Source: Apostichopus japonicus (Eukaryota > Echinodermata > Holothuroidea > Aspidochirotida > Stichopodidae). From it: 64,000 nucleotides of DNA. Both the position numbers and the translations under genes were made by a program. Every line of letters starts with the position of its first letter. The first letter of the stretch is position 1. Below, piece by piece: positions 11,988 to 23,900 of the stretch. Under the pieces are notes generated by a model. That model searched no databases. It was not told the origin of the DNA and worked only from the letters and a program-made list of their open reading frames with translations. The stretch spans positions 19,753,489 through 19,817,488 of the forward strand of contig NC_092572.1 of the NCBI RefSeq assembly GCF_037975245.1, written 5' to 3'.

Positions 11988-14900
11988 GCATTCATTCATA
12001 AATACATACCCGCATATGGAACATCGTGAGAATGGGAGTTGTGAGAGAACAAATACAGATGACCTCTCTACAGCTGCCTTTAAATGTACACCGTTTGTAA
12101 TCCAATATTAAAAATAAGTAAAACATTGACCACAGAAGGATATTCTTAGCTAAAAAACACAACATACGTTAGTTGAGAACTTTAATTCCGCAAGATCCTT
12201 CCCTTGGCCAGCTTTGATGAAACATAAGCATCCGCCTTTTTCGTCGGAGACTGCCTTATTCAGGTAAAACGTACAGAAATCTGCTTCCATATTAGCAACT
12301 GTGTCAAATTTGATTATCTTTAAAGGCAAATAAGCAGTTGTTCCATGAAGATGACATTAATTCAATTCAACATACTTAAACCTATTTGGGAAAACAGAGT
12401 AAACTTATGAATACGTAGCCTTATATAGTAGTAACTTTTGAAATTTTTCTAGGTTGCGGGTTGCTTGATCTTAGCAATATTCATGGTCGCTATTTCTAGT
12501 CCTTGTTCTAAGTTCTTTAGAGAAAATATAGACGACAGTATTAATGTCAATTTTGAGTTTTGGATCAATACATTTGTAGAAACAAATTCTTTCAAATAAT
12601 GCCATCATTCTTTCATCTATAACTTTACTAGCAAAATCGTGGGTAATTTTGTAAAGTGATTCCTATTTTAATTTTAAATTAATTTAAATGGATCTACTAT
12701 TATATCACTACGGGATAATAATTCAAATATTTACTACCATTAACTAACAACGAACATATTTGACCTTATTTTTTCATAGAAATGACGGGCTTTTATGAAA
12801 TGATGGAATCCGAACCGGCATTAAGCTCAGTAATAAACTTACCAACAGAATGTCACATACAATATAATTTAAATAATATATGTTTTGCGTGAAACGTGTC
12901 ATCACAGGATCATTATACTAAAAGTTTTATAAAGCCATTTCTTCCATTGACACTGCCAATGACAATTAAAACTAAGTTGGACACATGTGGCGGTTACAAT
13001 AGCAAATACTTCTAAATTCATTACTTGTGCAACTTTGTGTGCAGACTGTAGTTAAACTACGGTATTGCTACTTCCATACAAACAATGAGTGTCATACACT
13101 AGTTTGTATGTAATTGATGATTCAGTGAGATTAATTTTTATTTTCTATTACACATATGTGCTTCTTCTGGTAATAAAGAAATCGAAGATAAAAAACGCAT
13201 TATTCGAGCTTAATAACATAGCTGATTTATTTGAAAATCAACTATTTCAACTAACATTTGCATTGTTTTCTTCGTTATATGTCCAAATAGGTGGTGATGC
13301 ATGTAAATAATCTTTGTTTTGCGTGAAACGTGTCATCACAGGATCATTATACTAAAAGTTTTATAAAGCCATTTCTTGCATTGACACTGACAATGACAAT
13401 TAAAACTAAGTTGGACACATGTGGTGGTTACAATAGCAAAACTTTAAAAGTCATTACTTGTGCAAGTTTGTGTGCAGGCTTATAGGTAGACTACGGTATT
13501 GCTACTCCCATACAAACAATCATAGTGTCATACAGTAGTTTGTATGTAATTGATGATTCAGTGAGATTAATTTACATTTTATATGACACATATTTGCTTT
13601 TGCTGGTAATAAAGTAAATAAATTATTTAAAAATCAAATATTTCAACCAACCTTTGCATTGTTCTCTTCGTTACATGTCCAAGGTGAAAACACTTTTTGA
13701 AGCAAAACTGTCAGAGGCAGTTGTCGTCGTTTTAAAAACAAAGCGGGTTTCTCATGCAACATAATAACATGATTCAGTTTAAGAATCTTTTGAGAGAATA
13801 CAGAGAGAAAATGACAGTGTGAAGTTGTAAAGCAATATCATTTATTACGGTTGTTGTAGTGAATCAGAGAATGGTTAAGGTTAGTTGGGAGATGCCATAT
13901 CCCTTCACATAATGCTCAATGTATTTGTACAACGGTATCCTATTACAAAAACGGTAAAACTCCAAGTGTATCGTTTAGCTTAAGGCTGTCTTTGCTGGCA
14001 ACTGCATATTTATATGATTAGTAATATGTTAATGGTCTTAATTAGTTGTAATTAGATACATATAAATATTAAAACAACATTAATATATATGAAGAATTAT
14101 TTTTCCTCCACCAAAGTGTTTGTTTCTTTTAACTTTTATAATGAAAAATTCAGAGCTTGCGGTACTGAAGCAAAGTCAGCTTGACATACATTGAAATTAA
14201 ATGTACGTTAATGTTTTCCTCATAATTAGGGAGAAACCTTTACTGATAAAAGCTGCTACTTAATTTAAATAATACTATGCCACTGTCAGAAATACACAGT
14301 TGTAATTTTAAAGGGGCGCTATTTTCCCGTATTGCACTATTTAACAGTTTCTTAACCCAGGTTGAGTTATTTAAACGTACTTACCAGTTGGCTACTTGGT
14401 AAGTCCCAGTAATATCCTATATCAAGAAATATTTTATTTTCATCATGGGAACGCTTAGCGGCAAACAACGTAATTTTCATTGCCTCGACTCTACGACCAT
14501 CAATTTGAAATTTCTTCCAGCAGAAATTGTAAAGCCGCATTACACAGGTTTCATAAGTTACATCACACTTAGTATTTCTTTCCTCTTTCCATTGTGGTTG
14601 GTTGCCTAAGACAAAAATCAAATATGCGATATAAAAAAATGGTGAATGAATATCGAAGAAAGATCCTGATTATAAAACTGAGAGCATTACCTAGCATTCT
14701 ACATTTCTTCTTCGGTACAACGTTACTCGTCCCTGAGTGTAAACTTGTTCGTATAGTAAAACATTCACTTACGTATCAACTTACAAATCAATCAGAGATG
14801 TCAAATTGCTTTAGTTAAACTTTACAGGATTCGTAAATTAAGTATATCTGTTTGCAGTCTTGCCATGCCCTCACTCATGCTCCTGTTATTAGTGACCTTG

Positions 14901-17900
14901 ACCATTCGACTTGTTTATACAGTGGATTACCTAATTATCTTATTAATAAGCTACAACTGTAGCTACTGCTGTTAGAGGGTTGTTTCATGTACTATCTATC
15001 ACGCATCCTGTGATAGGTGCACTGGTTGCCTATCAATTACCGAATACAGTTAAAGGTTCTTAAGCTTGTATAAGGACACGGGACCTTGTTATCTTTAGGA
15101 TTTGCTGTCCAATAGGACCGGTGGTTATTGAACTCTGTCATCTAATCGTTCTGATCTCTATGTTCTAGGGTTCACTCTAAGTTAGGAGAACGCATTTTTT
15201 GCTTCACCGCTTCTAAACTCTGGAATCGCTTGCCTGTGGAAATTTGTAGTAGTAACACTTTTCAATTTTTTTTGGAGGTTAAAAAAAAAATTTTTAGTCA
15301 TTATTATTGGCTCAAACGTTTGTCTATCTTACTCTTTTGATTTTGTATGGTTTGCTTTTCACTTTCATGCTTTATAAATCTTTTCAATGATAAGAATAAT
15401 CACAGGCTATTCATGTAACGTTCCACTGTATCATTTGCAATCCCAAAATATGTCACAGTCATAGGGTCACATCATTTTATTTTTTAAAGAATAAAACCCC
15501 ATAATTTACCTTCTTTATGGTGACTGCTGTATACCTTTGCTTTCCATCTACATTTTCTCTTGAGAACCAAACAGTGAGGAATTGTTAATGTTGCTGGTTT
15601 TAAAAGCTTAACGTTATTGGGAAGGAGTTCTACTACTACTGAGGAGTAACTAGTAAACGGTAATTCGGTTTCATCTCGATAATGTTGTGGAATTATTCTC
15701 ATTTGGACAAAATAATCACGACGCAGAGCACGGGGAGGTATTTCTAAGCTGACACCGGTATTTTGAATGTATAGCGTTCCACCGTCTTTGCCGATCATTG
15801 ATTCTGCTCTCATGGAATGACAATCACCTAACGAAAGAAAAAATGTGTAGACAGTTGAATAATTCTTCATATTTAACACACTGCTGTTTGTATTCAGTTT
15901 TCACTGATTTATTGCTATTTATAATTCACTTTCTATTTTTATATATAGTCCTCGAATGCGCCATTATTGATGGTTCGTGCTTTACACGTGGACCGAGATC
16001 GTACCAAATCCGTGTCCTATATGTAAATGTAAAGAGATCCATCTTGGTTCCATCATTTGATTGCCCTTTCGTCATTTAACGGAATACTGTTTGGCTTAGT
16101 ACCTTATGACCATCCCTTAATCTGTTCCATTGCTTTTGTTATGAAGTATGCAGGTTAGGAGAAGAAAGCTGCTTCACAATGTTCTAGGGATAGCTTAAGG
16201 AGATTAAAAAGCTGGGATAACTTAGACATGTAAAGAGTTGCTAATATGATTAAAGGAAAAAGCTAGAGATGAGGAGAGGAATGTAGAAGGGTTTAGGGCA
16301 GTTGGGTTGTGGCTTTTGTGAGGTGAGGAGCGAAGGTATTAACGAGAGAATAGTAAAGGGAGAAACCGAGGTTGTGTTATAGGATAGAGTGTTGTGGGGA
16401 AGATATAGTAAACGTTTTTAATAAAGGCTTGATGTTTTCGGAGTCGTAAAAGGAAGCGGTGGTATTTTGAGTCCGATATAATAAAAGAAGAAAAGCATCG
16501 AATAACACTCTGTCCTGAACTGATTACCGCAGCTTTCAATACAATCGCCAAAAAATTATCAAAACAAATTGTGTACACTATGATAAGCAGATACCAATTG
16601 AGGTGCTTAGTCCTGTAATACATGTCTTTATAACCGTTAGCAGTTAAATGCACAACTTACCTTCGTCCGTCTCAATAATGTTCTTGTCTGTACGAATTGA
16701 TACTTGATCTACTGACGTCACCTGCTCATGATGAAAGGAAGGACAAATTAAACCAAGGTCTTTTATTTTGATAAAATGTTATATAAATATATGCTGTATA
16801 AGCCCCAGTAATGATAAAACAAAAAGGTTCTCATTGATACTGTATAATAATTTATTGTTCGTATACCATATGTTTTGTGAAAAGTTCAGCTACAAATCAC
16901 TATTATCATCAAAATTAATTTGCCATAGAGGTTATCATTGCTGTCAATTCACTGCAGAAAAGTCAATATCAAGATTTCAATGCGCAATAAACTGTTAGTA
17001 TATTGCAACGATGTACGTATGGAACTGAACAACATGTGATGCACTGAGTTGACTAAACTATCGCACATGGCATGTCACAATTAACAGAAGTAATAGGCAG
17101 GTGTACCTTCTTATTCCCTTCAAACAACGGATCTGGTAAAGATTTACGAATCAACCTATCCGGATCGTGACAATAAATAGTTCAATATTTGCGCTATTTC
17201 GAATGAGTAAAGGATATGTTTCTCGAGTTGCTATAATAACCGAAAACTTACACTTCCTTTTTCAATATTTCCAGTTTTATCTGATAAACGCGTCTCGTTC
17301 GTTTCTACTTCTTTGGTGTCCTCTTTCATCTCTGCTTTGGTGGTGGAGAGGTTATAATGAAATTAACAATGGAAAAGCGGAAAGAAATTAAAATACAAAT
17401 ACACACGCTCATTAAATAACAAGAAAAGAAGGGGGGTCGATACCGTGAAGGATTACCTATTCCGTTTCCATCTCAATTCTCTTTTTGAGATTTCTATCAT
17501 TGGAAAGTCAGATAACAAATTGCATGGTCTGAAACTTTTAGTGTACATTCTTCGAAATTACTCGGAATTTATCATTATAATTTTGCGAACTGCTTATCCA
17601 CTAGAGAGCCTGTTTTAGAGAATGTGTAAAAGTAAATTGGCCTGACGTTTTGATCCTAGTAGGATCTTCTGTCGAGGCTAAATGACAATTTATCATTCAT
17701 AGTATTAACAAATTAGTGTCCGTTAATCAACGTAATGATAATTCCAACGTAGAACTTTAAAAGTATAGTGGTTAAAATAATCTACCTTTTGTGTTTGTTA
17801 CAAACGGTTCGGGAAGAGTCCTTCGTAGTCTTCGTAACGGCATCTAAAAAAAATGATATCGAAGACATTACGCGATAAAGGTTTGGTTTTGGTTCACAGT

Positions 17901-20900
17901 TTCGCGTTATCTTTCCCGTGAATGCCTTATTGATCAATAATTAATAAATTAAAATCTATTAAGCTTATTTTCAACGTTGAATTTGCTCTTGGTGTAATGC
18001 AACAACGGTTAAACAGTTACCTGAAGAGACTCCTCACTAAAATCACTGTCTTCAATTTGTTCAGTTGCTGATAGTAGTCCTTCGTGTGTATCTTCAGCAG
18101 TAGCTTTGCCAGTTGAAGGTATGATTACTTCAGTTGTTGACAAACTGGATTCCTTGTAATATAATGGCATATCAATACTTTTATAATTTCGAGATTTAGA
18201 AACCCCACAAGGGCTTATGGGATTAAACTTACACGTCTGGTGGCTTCCAGTGCAACATTTTAATTCAAATTGGGATTATTTTCACCTTCAGTTTAGAAAG
18301 TCAATTCAGATGGGAAAACCGTCGATTGCTCTCGGATGAAAAACCAACCTTAATATTACCCGGCCGGGTATCGAACCCGGAACCTCCCGATTGTTGGTTT
18401 GATTTGAATGGTAGAACAAAAGACGATAGCTGTTTTGATAACTGTTTTATTTGTTCGGATTTTCCTTTTGTATTTCTCAAGTAATTTTACCTCGAAGTCA
18501 GAGAGACGGTTAATAAACTGTAGAGATGTAGCGTTACTCTAAAATTATAGTCTCGCTCTATATACCCACATATATAAATACACACATACAACATTGAACA
18601 TCGTGAGAATGGGAGTTGTGAGAGAACAAATACAGATGACATCTCTACAGCTGCCGTTAAATGGACACCGTTTGTAATCCAATGTTAGAAATAAGAAAAG
18701 CATTGAACATAGAAGGATATTCTTTGATAAAAAAAACAAAACATACATTACAAAAAGGAACTAAAGCGTAGCAAATAACCTTTAGTGAGAACTTAAAGTC
18801 CACAAAATCCGACCCTTGGCCAGCTTTGAAGTAACATTTGCATCCGTCTGTTTCGTCGGAGACCCCCTTTTTCAGGAGAAACGTACAGAAATCTCCTTCG
18901 ATAAAAGCAACTGTGATAAATTTGATTACCTTTGAAGGCCGAAATAAAAAAAAAACAGTGTTGCATGAATATGACATTCATTGAAATCAACATACTTCAG
19001 CTTATTTGGGAAAACAATGTAAATCTGTGAGTACGTAGGCTTATATAGTAGTAACTTTTGACATATTTATAAGTTGCGGGTTGCTTGATCCTGGCAAGAC
19101 TCGTGGTCATTATTTCTGTTCATTGGTCTAAGTTCTTTAGAGAAAATATAGACGACAGTATTAATGTCGATTTGGGGTTTTTGATTAATACATTTGTTGA
19201 AATAAATTCTTTTAAATAATGTCATCATTCTTGCACGTATCACTTTATTAGCAAAACCGTAGGTAATTTTTCAAAGTGATTCTTATTTTATGTTAAATTA
19301 ATTTAAACCGATCTACTATTATGTAACTACGAGATAATAATACAAATATTTACTACCATTAACTAGCAACGAATCTATTTCACCTGATTTTTTGCACAGA
19401 AATGACAAGTTTATATGAAATTATGGAAGCCGAACCGGCATTACGCTCTGTAATAAACTTACCAGCAGAATGTCATATACGATATTCTTAATTTAATATT
19501 TGTTTTGAGTGAAACGTGTCATCTCAGGAGCATTATACTAAAACTTTGATGAAGCAATTTCTTTCATTGGCACTGACAAGGACAATAAAAATTATAAACT
19601 AAGATGGACACATAAAGGATGTGGCGGTTACAATAGCAATACTTTTAAATTCATAAATTGTGCAACTTTTTGTGCAGGATTTTTAGTTAGACTACGGTAT
19701 TGCTACTACCATATACAAACGATGAGTGTCATACACTACTTTGTATGTTAATTGAGGATTCAGTTATATTATTTGACATTCTCTATTACGCATATGTGCT
19801 TCTGCTGGTAATTAAGTAATCGAAGAAAAGAAACAACCCAACTGAATAACACGATAGTTTTAGGCTGATGTATCTAAAAATAAACAATTTTAACGAACCT
19901 TTGCATTGTTTCCTTCGTTACAGGTCCAATTAGGTGGTACTACTTTTTCAAGTAAAATTGTCAGAGGCAATTGCCCATCTTTGTAAAATATGACGGGTAT
20001 CTTATGCAACACAATGGCATGATTCAAATTGAGAACCTTTTGAGAGTAAACAGAGAGAAAATGACAGTGTAAGGTTGTAAAGCAATATCATTGATTAAGG
20101 TTGTTGTAGTAAATCAGAGAATGTTTAAGGTTTGATGGTAGAGGACATATCCCTTCACATAATGTTAACTGTATTTGCCAACGGTAGCTTATTACAAAAA
20201 GGGTGCAACTCAAATTGTACCGTTTAGCTTAGAGCTGTCTTTGCTTACTATATTTGTGTGATTAGTAAGATGTTAATGGTCCTAATTAACTTTGATTTGA
20301 TACATATTAATATATGAAAACATTACTCATTATGAAGAGTTATTTTTTCCTGCACCATGGTGTTTGCTACTTTTAGCTCTCATAATGAAAATAAATATAG
20401 CTTGCGGCACTGAAGCAAAGTCAGCTTTAACGTTGATTGTCTACATGGTATCTCAGTTTCTCGTAACAATATAGAGAAACCTTAACTGATAAAAGCTATT
20501 AACGAATTGAAGTATTACTATGCCACTGGCAGAAAAAGACAGTTGTGATGTAAAAAGGAGGTTAACCATTTATAGCTATTTCCCCGTATTGCACTTTTTA
20601 ACAATTTTTTACACAGGTCGAGTTATTTAAACTTGCATACCTTTCGGCAACTTGGTAACTGCCAGTAGTACCCGATATCAATAAATATTTCATCTTCAAA
20701 AGATGAACGCATAGCGGCATACAAAATAATCTTCTTTGCCTCGACTATATCATCACCAATTTGAACTTTCATCCAGTTGAAATTGTCAAGCCACATTACA
20801 CAGGTTTCATCAGTTACATCACAATGAGCATTTCTTTCCTCTTCCCATTGAGGTTGGTTGCCTAAGACAAAAATCAAATATTTGATAAAAAGGAAAGAAA

Positions 20901-23900
20901 TGATCTTCAGATAAAGTTCCTGATTATAGAACTGAAAGCATTAACTATAATAATACATATTCACTCTCCCTTCAGAAACGTACAACGCAACTCGTCCCTT
21001 GCTAACTTGTTCGTATATACTTATGTATTTCACTTACGTATAAACTTACAAATCAATAAGAGATGTCAAATTGCTATCGTTCAACTTTACAGAATTCGTA
21101 AATTAAGTAAGTATCTCAGTTTTCAGTCTTGTCATGCCCTCACTCATGCCCCTGTTATTAGTGACCTTGATAATTCGAATTGTTTATACGTTGGATTACC
21201 GTATTATCTGATCAATAAGCTACAACGTGTACAGAATGATGCTGTTAGAGGTTTATTTCATGTACCATCTATCACGCAGATTAGTCTACCCCTCTGCAAC
21301 AGGGTCACTGGTTGTCTATTAATTACCGAATACAGTTCCTTACGCTTCCCTAAGGACACGGGACCTTGCTACCTCTAAGACTTGCTGTCCATTAGGACCA
21401 GTGGATATTTCACTCGGTCATCTAATTGTTCTGATCTATATGTTCTAGGGTTCACTCTTAGTTAGGAGAACACGTATTTTTACCTTATTGGTTCTAAACT
21501 CTGGAATAGTTTGCCTGCTGAAATATGTAGTAGTGACACTTTTTGAATTGTTATGAATAGGTTAAAAACTTATACTTTTAGGCTTTATTATTGGCTTTTA
21601 CGTTTGTTTATCTTACCGCTTTGATTTTGTATGGTTTGGTTTTCAATTTGATGCTTTATAAATCTTTTCAATGGTCAGAATAATCACAGGCTATTCATGT
21701 CATGTGATCGTCACTCTGATTAATGAGTACATGTAACATTCCGCTGTATAATTTACAACCCCAAAATATACCATGGTGCACAGTCATTCGTACATCGGGT
21801 CACACAATTTTATATTTCAAAGGAAAAGGAACATAATTTACCTTCTTTATGGTGACTGCTGTATACCTTTGCTTTCCATCCACATTTTTTCTTGAGAACC
21901 AAACAGTGAGGTAATGTCAATGTTGCTGGTTTTAAAAGCGTAACGTTATTGGGAAGGAGTTCTACCACTACTGAGGAGTTACTAGCAAACGATAATTCAG
22001 TTTCATCCAGATAATGATGAGGAATTATTTTCATTTGGACACAATAATCATGTCGCAGAGCACCGGGAGGTATTTTTAAGCTGACACCGGTATTTTGAAT
22101 GTCTAGCGTTCCACCGTCTTTGCCGATCATTGATTCTGCTCTCATGGAATGAGAATCACCTAACAAAGAGAGAAAGAAAGAAAAAAATCAAATATGCAGA
22201 TAATTGAAAAATTCCGCATATTTAACAAACTGTTGTTTGTATTAAGTTTTCACTGATTTATCGATATTCATAATTCACTTTCTATTTTTATATATAGTCC
22301 TCCATTGCGCGATTATTGATGGTTCCTGATTTACACGTGAATCAAGTTCATACCAAACCCGTGCCCTATATGTAAATGTGAAGAGATCCATTGTGGTTCC
22401 ATCATTTGATTGTTCTTTCGTCATTGAACGGAACAATGTTTGGCTTAGTAACCTTATGACGATCCGTTAAATTGTTCCATTGCTTTCAATACAATCGCCA
22501 AAAGATTCTCAAAACAAATGGTGTCAGCAACGTAGCCAGGAATTTGAAGGGGGAGCATATTTTGAGATTGATATGCGGGAGGGGTATAAAAGGGGTGTCC
22601 CCTCCCCTTTGAGTTTTTTTAACAATTGAAGGTTCTTAGATGCGATCTGGTGCAAATTTTGCCAGTTCCATCATGATCATTTGATATCATATTATCAGCA
22701 GAGTTTGTTTCCTGTTTGAATTCTTTTACATGTTCTTTTACATAATACATCAGAAAGACAAACAAAGTGCTCTTTTACTATGTTTCCAGTAGGTTGATTC
22801 TTGTTTATTGTCCAGTGTCTGGACTTTAATACATTTGACGAACTTAACTGACGGACAAATACAATTTCCTAATTTGTAAGACAGCCAGATGTACAGTGGC
22901 TTAAAGCAAATATCGTTATCGCAGTGTACTAGCAGTGCAATAATTATTTTAGGACGCGCGTATTATGTACGATTGCTATCTTAGCTTCATAACATGCTGT
23001 TCGTGCAACAACTTACGACGAATCATAGAAAGAATGAGAACGAACGTTGTCGACGTCGTTGTGCATATGGTTCGTAACACTCCATCGAGTGCTGTTAGGT
23101 AGGCATTATGCATTTTATTACGCAGTGGCCAACTGTAGGCTTGTCATAGGCTATAGGGTAAATTTAGCTAATTGCAGCTGCCAAACTATGTAAGTAGTTA
23201 AATCAGTAGGCCTGGATGTTACTACAATTATAATCGAGTTAACGGAGCTGACGAGTATTCAAGACCAAAAGAGCACTGAAAAAATACCATGCTAAAAAAC
23301 AAAAGCTTTTAACATTTTTTCGACACTGTAAAGGGGAGCAGTTGCGGCCCCCACCCTCCCCCCATGGCTACGTCACTGAATGGTGTACACTATGATTCGC
23401 AGATACCAATTGAGGTGTTTAGTCCTGTAATACATGTTTTTACAACCGGTGGCAGTATAGACAGCTTACCTTCGTCCTTCTTAATGTTCCTCCTTTTACG
23501 AATTGATAATTCATCTGCAGACGTCACCTACGCATGATGAAAGGAAGGAGGAATTATACCAGGATCGTTTATTCAGATAACATAAGTGACATTCGTGCTG
23601 TATAAGCCTCAGCCATTATAAAACAAAACGGTTTTCATTGATACTGTAGAATGATTTATTGCTCGTACCATAGTTGTTTTTGTGATAAATCCAACTACAA
23701 ATCACTAGTATCGCCAAATTGGTTTGCCATTGCTGTCAATCCACTGCAGAAAACTCAATTTCAAGATATCAATGCGCAATAAATTTGTAGTATATTGCAA
23801 TAGGATACGTATGGAACTAAACATGTGATGCATACATTTGACTAAGCTATCGCACATGTCATATCACAATTAACTGAATATAATAGGCAGGTGCACCTTC

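Larger units (their letters stand above)
3001..17900. repeat. Left copy of the large segmental duplication
   Basis: Colinear with 38275-52500. The part 3001-9360 is moderately diverged, 9365-12895 almost identical, and 12.9-17.9 kb diverged again. It holds module A and the Death exon. Relative to the right copy it has an extra 1.7 kb (about 6.69-8.38 kb) with a GPCR pseudogene. Confidence 0.85.

Noticed and set aside
11750-12001. Long polyhistidine and polymethionine frames
   Set aside because: They are translations of the ATC and TA microsatellites in two strands; same at 45488-45973.
12840-12960. A possible exon with GTTG|GTAAGT donor between UPA1 and UPA2
   Set aside because: The donor-like site is conserved, but candidate frames carry stops in modules B and E, and UPA1 joined directly to UPA2 already gives a full-length UPA domain in phase.
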